Shown piece after piece: positions 1 through 7,142 of a stretch of DNA of 11,293 nucleotides (position 1 is its first letter; each line of letters begins with the position of its first letter). The DNA is taken from the NCBI GenBank assembly GCA_946482335.1, contig CAMLRG010000174.1:1-11293 (forward strand), read 5' to 3'. This DNA is from an uncultured Duganella sp. (GTDB lineage: Bacteria; Pseudomonadota; Gammaproteobacteria; Burkholderiales; Burkholderiaceae). The notes beneath the pieces are model-generated. The model ran no database searches and was not told the DNA's origin. It saw nothing but the letters and a program-made list of their open reading frames with translations. Made by a program: the position numbers and the translations under genes.

Positions 1-951
1 CGCCTTTTCCTCGATGCTGGTCACGTCTTCCAGGAAGATGACATTGCGCTCCACGTCCAGGCCGCCGGTATCGGCAGCGGCAAAGCGCAGTTTCAAGTGC
101 AAGGTCACGTCGCGCCGCGCGCTCCAGGCCGCCGTCAAGCCTTCCAGCGCAGGATCGCCGAACGGTTTGATGGTGATGAAGGCGCTGGACTGGCCCGGAT
201 CGGCGCGCCACGCTTCGTAGGCGGTGGTGATCGGCTGCAGCGCCCCGCCATCGAGCACCTGCACGGCGCCACCCAGCATTTGCTGCGCGGCGGGATTGCT
301 CATGTAAATCGTACCGTCCGCCCCCACCACCAGGATGCCGTCCGCCGAATGCGCGATCACCAGGCGGTTGACCGCCTGCTGCACCGCGACTTCGATGCCG
401 CGCTGGGCCGCCAGTTCTTCCTGGCCGATCAGGCGCGCCGCCATGCGGTTGACCAGCAGCACGGCGGAGAACCAGGCGATGCCGTACAGGCCGGCCTGCA
501 GTACCAGCGACTCGCCCTTGGCAACGGCATAGTAAGTACTGTGGGCCAGCATGAACAGCGTTGCCAGCGAGGCGCTGAACAGCGCCAGCATCAGCGGCGC
601 CAGGATGGCGCAGCCGGCCAGGGGGAACAGGTAGAGGATGGCGAGGCCGGAACGCAAGCCGCCGGAGGCCATGTACAGCAGGGAAATGCAGGTCAGGTCG
701 CACGCCACCTGGGACATCAGCTGCAGCATGAAATGGCGCCGCCAGCGGGTGGCCAGCACTTGCAGCCCGATCGCCGCCACCAGGTAGCTGATGCACACCT
801 GCACTGTCAGCGCGGGCGACAACAGGTTGCCGGCACTGAAGTACGCCAGCAGCACGAGCGCGATCACGATGCGCGTGGCGCCCAGCGCTTTCAGCGAGCG
901 CCAGAAGGTATCGCGCGATGCGGCCGACAGGGAATGGAGGCGGGCAAACAC
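1..951 (-). CDS. pilS: PilS-like two-component sensor histidine kinase, N-terminal part (runs off left edge)
   Basis: Reading the minus strand from a GTG at 951, the frame stays open to base 1 (317 codons, no stop), so the C-terminus is outside the window. The preceding in-frame codon set is closed by the TAA at 966-964, and no ATG lies between, which makes GTG the likely start; an AAGG lies about 8 nt upstream. About six hydrophobic segments are visible (roughly residues 26-46, 49-67, 74-95, 97-118, 119-140, 152-173), followed by a PAS-like domain from about residue 188 (ADGILVVGADGTIYMSNPAA). It is cut at FLEDVTSIEEKA, just where the phosphoacceptor domain should begin. Six membrane helices plus PAS is the PilS layout. 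PilS is the inner-membrane kinase that, with PilR, controls type IV pilin transcription. PP0621 and ccsA next door support this. The HisKA and ATPase domains are not visible here, so the symbol rests on N-terminal layout and context. Confidence 0.78.
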   Translation of the reverse strand, partial: MFARLHSLSAASRDTFWRSLKALGATRIVIALVLLAYFSAGNLLSPALTVQVCISYLVAAIGLQVLATRWRRHFMLQLMSQVACDLTCISLLYMASGGLRSGLAILYLFPLAGCAILAPLMLALFSASLATLFMLAHSTYYAVAKGESLVLQAGLYGIAWFSAVLLVNRMAARLIGQEELAAQRGIEVAVQQAVNRLVIAHSADGILVVGADGTIYMSNPAAQQMLGGAVQVLDGGALQPITTAYEAWRADPGQSSAFITIKPFGDPALEGLTAAWSARRDVTLHLKLRFAAADTGGLDVERNVIFLEDVTSIEEKA

Positions 952-963
952 GCTGTGTAAGCC

Positions 964-1212
964 TTAGTGCGGGGCGTGCGCCGCGCAGCAGTAATCGCGG
1001 CCGTTGGCCGGGACGTTCTCGGACGAGGGGAAATGCACGCCGCAATGCGCGCATTGCAGCATCTTTTCAGTGGGCGCTGGCTGCACCGGCCGCTGCTGGC
1101 GCGGCGCCGGCTGCTGGCCGCCCGGGGGCGGCCCGCTCATCTTGCGCAATTTGCTGCGGATGGCGGCGATCACCAGGAAAGCCAGCGCCAGCCAGAACAG
1201 GATACGTGTCAT
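964..1212 (-). CDS. PP0621-family small membrane-anchored zinc-ribbon-like protein
   Basis: An 82-residue protein. It has an N-terminal membrane anchor (about residues 3-19), a basic stretch, and a Pro/Gln-rich linker (about 27-48). A C-terminal mini-domain follows, with C54-A-H-C57 and C75-C76-A-A-H79, which looks like a four-ligand metal site. This is the layout of the uncharacterised PP0621 family, commonly found beside pilS and ccsA in beta- and gammaproteobacteria. Its ATG overlaps the end of ccsA (ATGA, 1212-1209), so the two are probably translationally coupled. It ends 12 nt before the pilS GTG, so the three genes likely share a transcript. No biochemical function is known to me. Zinc binding is inferred from the Cys/His pattern only. 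Confidence 0.8.
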   Translation of the reverse strand: MTRILFWLALAFLVIAAIRSKLRKMSGPPPGGQQPAPRQQRPVQPAPTEKMLQCAHCGVHFPSSENVPANGRDYCCAAHAPH

Positions 1213-2012
1213 GCAAAACCTCGGTGTAAAACCACTTCCATCACAAAACGGCTGCCGACATAGGCCAGCAGCAGGGTCGCAAAGCCCGCCAGCGTGAAGC
1301 TGAGGGCAGTCTTGCCGCGCCAGCCGCGGAAGTGGCGGCCCGCCAGCAGGGCGGCGAACAAGACCCAGGACAGCAGGGTGAAGACCGATTTATGGTCCCA
1401 TTTCAGCGCCCGGCCAAACAATTCTTCGGTAAACACGATGCCCGACAACACGGTCAGGCTGAGCAGCACAAAACCGAAGGCGATCAGGCGGAACAGCAGC
1501 TTTTCCATCGTCAGCAGCGCCGGCAACTGGTCCAGCGCGGTGGCGAACATGCCGGGGCGGTCGCTGCGCGTATGCAGCCGCGATTCCTGCAGCGCCATCA
1601 GCACGGCGTGGAAGGCGGCAATGGTCAGGGTGCTGTAGGCCAGGGTGGCGATGGCGATATGCCAGCCCAGCATGGTGGAGCGGCCGGCGGTCGGGATCAC
1701 GGCGCCGGGAAAACCGGCCTGCAGCGCCACGGCCAGCGCCGCCACCGGCATCACGATGCGGCGCAAGCCGTCCAGCGGGAAGTTCTGGTTCTCCAGCCAG
1801 TAGGCGCCGACCGAAATCCACAGCGCCGACGACAGCATGGTGGCAAAGCCGATGCGCAGCGAACCGGGCACCATGACATCGATCCACAGGGCCACGCCGT
1901 GCAGCAGCCAGGCGCCGGCCGTCAGTGCGGCGATCGGCACGGCCTTGCGCGAGGGGAGGAAGCCACAGACCAGGTACAGCAGCGTTGCTGCGATCAGAAA
2001 GTAAGTTTGCAT
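1209..2012 (-). CDS. CcsA/YpjD-type cytochrome c assembly family inner-membrane protein
   Basis: A 267-residue integral membrane protein with about eight hydrophobic helices (near residues 2-20, 24-44, 54-73, 86-103, 115-141, 175-194, 210-228, 236-262). Family hallmarks visible are H118 in a membrane segment (GWHIAIATLAYS), the LPALLTMEKLLFRLI stretch at 163-177, W205-D-H207-K208 before helix 7, and GRHFRGWRGK at 226-234. This is the HemX/CcsA-like family often annotated YpjD or 'cytochrome c assembly protein'. The true CcsA exports and presents haem for c-type cytochromes, but the short YpjD-like members have no proven role in that pathway. The start at 2012 has only a weak ribosome binding site. 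It is the first gene of the ccsA-PP0621-pilS group. The upstream gap (2013-2084) holds a palindromic hairpin and no strong promoter that I can identify. Confidence 0.85.
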   Translation of the reverse strand: MQTYFLIAATLLYLVCGFLPSRKAVPIAALTAGAWLLHGVALWIDVMVPGSLRIGFATMLSSALWISVGAYWLENQNFPLDGLRRIVMPVAALAVALQAGFPGAVIPTAGRSTMLGWHIAIATLAYSTLTIAAFHAVLMALQESRLHTRSDRPGMFATALDQLPALLTMEKLLFRLIAFGFVLLSLTVLSGIVFTEELFGRALKWDHKSVFTLLSWVLFAALLAGRHFRGWRGKTALSFTLAGFATLLLAYVGSRFVMEVVLHRGFA

Positions 2013-2035
2013 CCGGTAAGTTTAACTCAGTCAGC

Positions 2036-2078
2036 GGCGCCAGGTCAGAACACGCTGCGCGTGTCCGGAGCCGGCGCC
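2036..2078. repeat. Palindromic intergenic element between the ABC operon and ccsA
   Basis: Two GGCGCC palindromes (2036-2041 and 2073-2078) flank a hairpin with arms GAACACGC (2048-2055) and GCGTGTCC (2059-2066) around a TGC loop. One pair is a mismatch on the plus strand, or a G-U wobble if transcribed from the minus strand. It lies just past the ABC ATPase stop on the minus strand, so it could slow or end transcription there. There is no T-run, so it is not a standard intrinsic terminator. The right arm contains CGCGTGTCCG (2058-2067), whose reverse complement also occurs in the repeat arm at 10977-10986. It may be a decayed relative of the same repeat family. Confidence 0.45.
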
Positions 2079-2084
2079 GATAGA

Positions 2085-2873
2085 CTAGTCGACAGCCGCC
2101 GCGCGCAACTCGTCATGCTGGTGGCGTAGTTGTTCTTCCATCACCAGTTGCGCGAGCTCGCGCTTCAGGGCGTTGAATTCGGGCGCCGCCGGATCGCGCA
2201 GGCGCGGCAGGTCGACCAGGAGGTCGCGCTTGACGGTACCCGGCCGGTAAGTCATGACCACGATGCGGTCGGCCAGGTAGATCGCTTCCTCGATGCTGTG
2301 GGTGACGAAGATGATGGTCTTTTTCAACTCGGCCCAGATGCGCAGCAATTCATCCTGCAGGTTGCGGCGGGTCAGCGCATCGAGCGCCCCGAACGGCTCG
2401 TCCATCAGCATGATCGGCGAATCGAGCGCCAGCACGCGCGCGATGGCCACCCGCTGGCGCATGCCGCCCGACAGGTCTTTCGGGAAGCGGTGGCGGAAAT
2501 CCTGCAGCGACAGGGTCTGGAGCAGGCGGTCGACGGTGGCGGCGGCCTGCGCCTTCGGCATGTCCTTGATTTCCAGCCCGAACGCCACGTTGTCGGCCAC
2601 CGTCATCCATGGGAACAGCGCATATTCCTGGAATACCATGCCGCGCTCAGGCCCCGGCCCGGTCACCGGCTTGCCATCGGCGACGATGCTGCCGGAGGTC
2701 GGCGGCGCAAAGCCGGCGATGGCGTTCAGCAGCGTCGACTTGCCGCAGCCCGATGGCCCCAGCAGGCAGACCAATTGACCGCGCGGGATCTCCAGGCTGA
2801 TCCCTTGCAGCGCCACCACCGAACTGCCGAATACCTTGCCCACGCCCTGGACTTGGATATGCGCCGCGCCCAT
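2085..2873 (-). CDS. ABC transporter ATP-binding protein, nitrate/sulfonate/taurine (NrtD/SsuB/TauB) type
   Basis: A 262-residue nucleotide-binding subunit with all canonical motifs: Walker A GPSGCGKST (39-47), Q-loop Q82 within VFQEYALFPWMTV, signature LSGGMRQR (134-141), Walker B IMLMDEP (154-160), D-loop FGALD (161-165) and switch histidine H192 (FVTHSIEEA). It hydrolyses ATP on the cytoplasmic side to drive import through the permease encoded just upstream. Its ATG directly follows the permease stop codon (TGAATG), indicating coupled translation. The sequence around YALFPWMTVADNVAFGLE is typical of the SsuB/TauB/NrtD group, which is why I place it there. The substrate cannot be read from the ATPase. 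It appears intact. Confidence 0.93.
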   Translation of the reverse strand: MGAAHIQVQGVGKVFGSSVVALQGISLEIPRGQLVCLLGPSGCGKSTLLNAIAGFAPPTSGSIVADGKPVTGPGPERGMVFQEYALFPWMTVADNVAFGLEIKDMPKAQAAATVDRLLQTLSLQDFRHRFPKDLSGGMRQRVAIARVLALDSPIMLMDEPFGALDALTRRNLQDELLRIWAELKKTIIFVTHSIEEAIYLADRIVVMTYRPGTVKRDLLVDLPRLRDPAAPEFNALKRELAQLVMEEQLRHQHDELRAAAVD

Positions 2874-3698
2874 TCAGTGCTCCAGGCCGCGGTGCCAGCG
2901 CAGCAAATGGTTGTTCAAACGTTCCATGGCGACGTCGATGGCCAGGCCCAGGATGCCGATGGTGATCATGCCGGCCATGATCTTGTCCGACCAGAAGTAC
3001 TCGCGCGCCTCGCTGATGCGGAAGCCGAGGCCATTGTTCACCGCCACCATCTCGGCGACGATCACCACGATGAAGGCGGTGCCGATGCCGATCCGCACCC
3101 CGGCCAGGATGGAAGGCACGGCGGCCGGTAGGATCACGCGCAGGAACAGGGTGGCGCCGGAAGCGCCCAGGTTGCGCGCGGCCCGCAGGTAGATGCCGTC
3201 GACCTGGCGCACGCCGGCAATGGTGTTGATCAGCACAGGGAAGAAGGCGCCCAGCGCAATCAGGAAGACCGCCGGCGGATTGCCCAGGCCGAACCACAGC
3301 ATGGACAGCGGGATATAGGCGATCGGCGGCACCGGCCGCAGGATCTGCACCAGCACATTGAACAGCCGGTAGGCGTGCGCGCTGGCGCCCATGGCCAGCC
3401 CAAGCGGCAGTGCCAGGCCGGCGCCGATGGCAAAACCGAGCAGCACGCGCAGCATGCTGCCCAGCGCATCGTGGATCAACTCGCCGGAAAAGGCCCAGGC
3501 CAGCCAGTCCAGCCAACCGCCCGCGCCGGCATAGGGCTGCAGCGGCAGCAGGTATTCGAGCCACTTGCGCGCCACCGCCTGGGGCGACGGCAGCGCCTGC
3601 GGGTTGACCCAGCCATGGTCGGACACCACATGCCAGAGCAGCAACAGCGCCACCGGCACCACCAGCCCGACGCCGACGTCACGCCAGGACAGCTTCAT
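2874..3698 (-). CDS. ABC transporter permease, NitT/TauT family
   Basis: A 274-residue inner-membrane permease with about six hydrophobic segments (near 8-25, 80-104, 113-138, 141-163, 186-219, 240-258). The cytoplasmic EAA-type coupling loop lies at 173-191 (AARNLGASGATLFLRVILP). The PVPPIAYIPLSMLWFGLG segment at 122-139 is characteristic of SsuC/TauC/NrtB permeases. The ATG overlaps the binding-protein stop by four bases (ATGA, 3698-3695), so translation is coupled to that gene. It would form a homodimeric channel with the ATPase encoded downstream. The long periplasmic-looking insert at 50-75 is rich in Trp and Gly. No truncation is seen. Confidence 0.92.
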   Translation of the reverse strand: MKLSWRDVGVGLVVPVALLLLWHVVSDHGWVNPQALPSPQAVARKWLEYLLPLQPYAGAGGWLDWLAWAFSGELIHDALGSMLRVLLGFAIGAGLALPLGLAMGASAHAYRLFNVLVQILRPVPPIAYIPLSMLWFGLGNPPAVFLIALGAFFPVLINTIAGVRQVDGIYLRAARNLGASGATLFLRVILPAAVPSILAGVRIGIGTAFIVVIVAEMVAVNNGLGFRISEAREYFWSDKIMAGMITIGILGLAIDVAMERLNNHLLRWHRGLEH

Positions 3699-4678
3699 TG
3701 GACGCCCAGCGACTTCTTGGCTTGCTCCAGCAGGTCAGTCCTGACCCAGTCCCTGGCCAGCGGCGGCTTGCTCATCCTGCCCACGCCAGTCTTGACCATG
3801 GTGTCGGTGGTGACCTGGATATGTTCGGGTGTCACGTCATAGGTATACGGCGAGTTGCCGATCGCATCCCGGTAATCGTCGCTGCTGATCTGGCCCTTGA
3901 ACACCGACTCGCGCACGTATTGCTCCGCCACGGCCGGCTGGTCGATGAAAGTCCTGGTCGCTTGCACGAAGCAGCGCATGAACTTGTCCGCCACCGGCCG
4001 CCGCTCCTTGAAGAATTTTTCGGTCATCACCATGGTGCGCACCGGCTCACCGATCGGCGTGCCGTAGGGCTTGAGGATTTCGGTGCCCCAGCCCTTGTTG
4101 ATCGCCTGCGAGGATTGCGGCTCCGACTGCATCATGGCGTCGATATGCTTGCCGAGCAGGGCCTGGTTCAAGTCGGCGTAGGCCAAGAGCACCAGTTGCA
4201 CATCCTTGCCCGGCTGTTCGGAGGCGCTCATTCCTGCTTGCTGCAATGCGGCCAGCAGCAGCACTTCCTGGATGGCGCCGCGCGTCACCCCGACCTTCTT
4301 GCCCTTCAAATCCTTGATCGATTTCATATTCAGGTCGCTGCGCCCCACCAGGCGCGCACCGCCTTTGGCAAAGCCGGCCACCACATAGACCGGCGCCCCG
4401 CCGGCGCGCCCGGAAATCGCCGCTTCGGACGCCGTCGCACCGACATCGAGTTCGCCGGAAATGATGGCCGACATCACGTCCAGGCCCTTGGCGAACATCC
4501 GCTCTTCGACCTTGATGCCGCACTTCGGCGCGATCTCCTTAATATATGACACAGCGCCGTAATGGGCGAACTTCAGGTTCCCCAAACGCACCACCTCCTG
4601 CGCCTGCGCGCCACCCGCCGCCACCAATCCCGCCAGCACTGCCAGCGCCACCGACTTGCCGATACTTTTCAGTTTCAT
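3695..4678 (-). CDS. ABC transporter periplasmic substrate-binding protein (NMT1/SsuA-like)
   Basis: A 327-residue protein with a Sec signal peptide: basic n-region, hydrophobic core and a likely cleavage at A26|Q27 after AQA. The mature protein reads like the NMT1/SsuA type-2 periplasmic binding fold. Evidence for this is a lobe-1 pattern, VMSAIISGELDVGATA, followed by the DLKGKKVGVTRGA strand-loop that commonly contacts the ligand in sulfonate, nitrate and taurine binding proteins. It is the first transporter gene of the set, with a strong ribosome binding site (AAGGAGA, complement at 4684-4690, 5 nt from the ATG). It delivers a small, possibly anionic substrate to the permease. The exact ligand cannot be deduced; alkanesulfonates, taurine, nitrate, pyrimidine precursors or aromatic acids are all possible in this superfamily. 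It lies 50 nt downstream of the M48 peptidase gene. Confidence 0.88.
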   Translation of the reverse strand: MKLKSIGKSVALAVLAGLVAAGGAQAQEVVRLGNLKFAHYGAVSYIKEIAPKCGIKVEERMFAKGLDVMSAIISGELDVGATASEAAISGRAGGAPVYVVAGFAKGGARLVGRSDLNMKSIKDLKGKKVGVTRGAIQEVLLLAALQQAGMSASEQPGKDVQLVLLAYADLNQALLGKHIDAMMQSEPQSSQAINKGWGTEILKPYGTPIGEPVRTMVMTEKFFKERRPVADKFMRCFVQATRTFIDQPAVAEQYVRESVFKGQISSDDYRDAIGNSPYTYDVTPEHIQVTTDTMVKTGVGRMSKPPLARDWVRTDLLEQAKKSLGVQ

Positions 4679-4728
4679 ACAGGTCTCCTTAGTGAATTGT
4701 TGGCTTATCCGGCCGCGCCCCCCCAGGC

Positions 4729-5511
4729 TTAAGGAGCGCTGCGCTCGCGCTGCAACGCCATCCGCTCCGCGGCCGGCGGATGGATGGCCAGATAGGCGCG
4801 CGGGCCGCTCCCGGCCGCGGCGAGGGCTTCATACGCTTCCTGCAAACTGCGCAGCGGCAGTCCGTTATGTTCCAGCAGGTCGGCCGCGTATTTGTCGGCG
4901 TCGATCTCGGCCTGCTGCGTCCAGGCCAGCTGCGGCACGCGCGGCGCCACGCGCGATACCAGCCAGCCCGTATCGCCCGATACGATGCCGGCCGCCGTCG
5001 GCAACAGCGCTTCCTGGGCCAGGCGCGGCAGCATATGGCGGCGCTGCAGGTGACCCAGTTCATGCGCCAGCACCGCCAGCACGGCGCCATCGTCGGGCAG
5101 CGCCAGCACCAGGGCATCGGTCACGATGATGTCGCCCGATGGCAGTGCAAACGCGGCCGCGCCCACCTGGCCGGAGCGGAACAGCAAGCGATGGCGCGGC
5201 GCCCCTTCGTGCGGGGCTTGCAGGCTGGCGAAGGCGTCGCTGATGCGTTGCTGGTGCCAGACCGAGAGCGTGCTGGGTGCCAGCGCGCCGCGCTCGAGCG
5301 CATGCAGGAGCCCCTGCCCCAGCTGCGCCTGCAGCGCCGGCGGCATGGCGGCGGCCAGCTGCTCGGCGGCCAGGGGCCGCGCCAGCTGCCAGCCCGCATA
5401 CGCGGCGGCGCAGGCCAGCACCGCCAGCGTGGCAACGCGCCATTGGCGCAAGCCGCGCCGCCGGCCGGGCGCGCGGGCGTCGATCAGTTCCGGAAGGGCC
5501 AGCGATTGCAC
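4729..5511 (-). CDS. Membrane-anchored M48-family zinc metallopeptidase, GTG start
   Basis: A 260-residue protein. The zinc motif HELGH is at 150-154 (VLAHELGHLQRRH), and the probable third ligand is E202 in AEIDADKYAADLL. The FALPSGDIIVTDALV stretch (121-135) before the motif and the IHPPAAERMALQ C-terminus are typical of M48 (Ste24/BepA/LoiP-like) peptidases. One membrane segment lies at about 27-45, so the catalytic part probably faces the periplasm. The start is GTG: the in-frame TAA at 5535-5533 is followed by no ATG, and AGGA sits 7 nt upstream of the GTG. Related proteins that I recall usually carry an extra N-terminal domain of roughly 80-100 residues before the membrane segment, and here only about 26 residues precede it. 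It is the first gene of a probable operon with the ABC transporter 50 nt downstream. That gap contains seven consecutive C on the plus strand and no clear promoter. Confidence 0.87.
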   Translation of the reverse strand: MQSLALPELIDARAPGRRRGLRQWRVATLAVLACAAAYAGWQLARPLAAEQLAAAMPPALQAQLGQGLLHALERGALAPSTLSVWHQQRISDAFASLQAPHEGAPRHRLLFRSGQVGAAAFALPSGDIIVTDALVLALPDDGAVLAVLAHELGHLQRRHMLPRLAQEALLPTAAGIVSGDTGWLVSRVAPRVPQLAWTQQAEIDADKYAADLLEHNGLPLRSLQEAYEALAAAGSGPRAYLAIHPPAAERMALQRERSAP

Positions 5512-5713
5512 AAATTCGTCCTGATAATTAGCTTATAAGCAAGATGCCCGGAGATCGTATATCTTGTCAATCAGAAACTTTGCTTATTTCATAAATTTGT
5601 GCACAAGTGTGACAATGCGTGAGATACCGCTAGTCATCCGCGCCTGCCGCCGCCGGCCGGGGCACGTAAGGTAAAATGGCAGGATTTCCGCTTCTTTGAT
5701 TAGTAGGCTACCC
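5512..5713. promoter_or_regulatory. Divergent intergenic region between the M48 operon and ffh
   Basis: About 200 bp, clearly richer in A+T than the flanking genes at its left side, lying between genes transcribed away from each other, so it must hold promoters for both. On the minus strand a full-consensus -35 hexamer TTGACA (5570-5565) is present. The nearest good -10, TTATAA (5538-5533), is 26 nt away, which is too far for a standard sigma-70 pair. On the plus strand TAAAAT (5672-5677) could be the ffh -10, but no good -35 precedes it. Nested inverted repeats are present: TGCACAAATT (5507-5516) with AATTTGTGCA (5594-5603); ATAAGCAA (5535-5542) with TTGCTTAT (5580-5587); and the 10-bp palindrome GCTTATAAGC (5531-5540). 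Confidence 0.5.
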
Positions 5714-7081
5714 ATGCTAGACAACCTGACCACGCGCCTTGCCAAAGTCGTCAAGACGATGCGCGGCGAGGCCCGCCTGACCGAATCCAACACCGCCGAG
5801 ATGCTGCGCGAAGTGCGCATGGCGCTGCTGGAGGCCGACGTCGCCCTGCCGGCCGTGCGCGAATTCATCGCCAAGGTCAAGGAAAAGGCGCTCGGCGAAG
5901 AAGTGATTTCCTCGCTGACCCCGGGCCAGGCCCTGGTCGGCGTGGTGCAGCGCGAACTGGGCGCCCTGATGGGTGCCGACCTGGGCCCGGATGCCTCGCA
6001 GCTGTCGTTTGCGCAACAGCCGCCAGCGATCATCCTGATGGCCGGCCTGCAGGGCGTGGGTAAGACCACCACCGTCGGCAAGCTGGCCAAGTATTTGAAA
6101 GAACAGAAGAAAAAGAAAGTGCTGACGGTATCGGCCGACGTCTACCGTCCCGCCGCGATCGCCCAGCTGCAATCGGTGACGCAGCAAGTCGGCGCCGACT
6201 TTTTCCCATCGACCGCGCAGGACAAGCCGGTCGATATCGCCCTGTCCGCGCTGGACTGGGCCAGGAAGCACTACCACGACGTGCTGATCATCGACACCGC
6301 CGGCCGCCTCGGCATCGATGAAGAGATGATGAAAGAGATCGCCGCCGTGCACGGCGCGGTCAAGCCGGTTGAGACCCTGTTCGTGGTCGACGCCATGCTG
6401 GGCCAGGACGCGATCAATACCGCCAAGGCGTTCAACGATGCCCTGCCGCTGACCGGCGTGGTGCTGACCAAGCTCGATGGCGACTCGCGCGGCGGCGCGG
6501 CGCTCTCCGTGCGCCACATCACCGGCAAGCCGATCAAGTTTGCCGGCGTGTCCGAAAAGCTGGACGGCCTGGAAGCCTTCGACCCGCAGCGCATGGCCAA
6601 CCGTATCCTGGGCATGGGCGACATCCTGGCCCTGGTGGAGGAAGCGCGCAAGGGCGTGGACGAAAAGGCGGCGGCCGAACTGGCCGCCAAGGTCAAGTCG
6701 GGCGGCAAATTCGACATGAACGACTTCAAGTCCCAGCTGACCCAGATGAAAAAGATGGGCGGCATGGCCGGCCTGGTGGACAAGCTGCCGGCCCAGTTCC
6801 AGCAAGCGGCCGCCGGCGCCAATATGGACCAGGCGGAAAAGCAGGTGCGCCGCATGGTCGGCATCATCGATTCGATGACGCCGCAGGAACGCGCCAAACC
6901 GGAACTGATCAAGGCGGCCCGCAAGCGCCGCATCGCGGCCGGCGCCGGGGTCCAGGTGCAGGAAGTGAACCGCATGCTGAACCAGTTCGAGCAAATGCAA
7001 ACCATGATGAAAAAGCTGTCCGGCGGCGGCTTGATGAAGATGATGCGCTCGATGAAGGGCATGATGCCGGGCATGCGCTAA
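5714..7081 (+). CDS. ffh: Signal recognition particle protein Ffh (SRP54)
   Basis: A 455-residue protein, the usual Ffh length. It binds 4.5S RNA and signal sequences emerging from the ribosome, and docks with FtsY in a GTP-dependent cycle to deliver membrane proteins to SecYEG. The N-domain starts MLDNLTTRLAKVVKTMRGEA. GTPase motifs follow: G1 GLQGVGKTT (111-119), G3 DTAGRL (194-199) and G4 TKLDGD (252-257), the last followed by SRGGAALS. The C-terminal M domain (from about 300) is methionine-rich and has the RNA-binding helix stretch with KAARKRRIAAGAG, ending in MMRSMKGMMPGMR. The ATG at 5714 is chosen over an in-frame TTG at 5696 because it gives the normal N-terminus and has AGTAGG just upstream. 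No intrinsic terminator is seen behind it before the next gene. Confidence 0.98.
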   Translation: MLDNLTTRLAKVVKTMRGEARLTESNTAEMLREVRMALLEADVALPAVREFIAKVKEKALGEEVISSLTPGQALVGVVQRELGALMGADLGPDASQLSFAQQPPAIILMAGLQGVGKTTTVGKLAKYLKEQKKKKVLTVSADVYRPAAIAQLQSVTQQVGADFFPSTAQDKPVDIALSALDWARKHYHDVLIIDTAGRLGIDEEMMKEIAAVHGAVKPVETLFVVDAMLGQDAINTAKAFNDALPLTGVVLTKLDGDSRGGAALSVRHITGKPIKFAGVSEKLDGLEAFDPQRMANRILGMGDILALVEEARKGVDEKAAAELAAKVKSGGKFDMNDFKSQLTQMKKMGGMAGLVDKLPAQFQQAAAGANMDQAEKQVRRMVGIIDSMTPQERAKPELIKAARKRRIAAGAGVQVQEVNRMLNQFEQMQTMMKKLSGGGLMKMMRSMKGMMPGMR

Positions 7082-7112
7082 GCACTACCAGGGTGACAAT
7101 GGGTGAGGATTG

Positions 7113-7129
7113 CTGCGACCGGGTCGCAG
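7113..7129. promoter_or_regulatory. Perfect 8-bp dyad just upstream of the NHL lipoprotein
   Basis: CTGCGACC (7113-7120) and GGTCGCAG (7122-7129) form a perfect inverted repeat around a single G. It ends one base before an ATG at 7131 and 13 bases before the preferred ATG at 7143. No T-run follows, so it is not an ordinary terminator for ffh. It could be an operator or, if transcribed, a hairpin close to the start codon. The function is unknown. Confidence 0.4.
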
Positions 7130-7142
7130 TATGATTCGCCGC

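Noticed and set aside
97..960. Long plus-strand ORF (287 codons) rich in Gln, Arg and His at the left end
   Set aside because: It is the antisense shadow of the pilS-like gene. The minus-strand frame gives membrane helices and a PAS domain, while this one gives low-complexity Gln/Arg/His text typical of GC-rich shadows.
4718..4724. Run of seven C between the M48 and binding-protein genes as a phase-variable tract
   Set aside because: It is short and lies outside any reading frame and away from identifiable promoter elements, so there is no reason to infer phase variation.
5565..5570. Full sigma-70 promoter for the M48 operon based on TTGACA
   Set aside because: The -35 hexamer is perfect, but no acceptable -10 lies 16-18 nt away. 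TTATAA is 26 nt downstream, so I kept only the regional annotation.
5717..7000. Minus-strand ORF of 427 codons opposite ffh
   Set aside because: It is fully covered by the unmistakable ffh gene. Its composition is His/Gln/Leu-rich shadow sequence with no recognisable motif.
5609..7107. Near-identical 15-nt words GTGACAATGnGTGAG at 5609-5623 and 7093-7107, flanking ffh
   Set aside because: A 14/15 match between two places in 11 kb is expected a few times by chance on a rough count, and nothing else supports a flanking repeat or insertion boundary.
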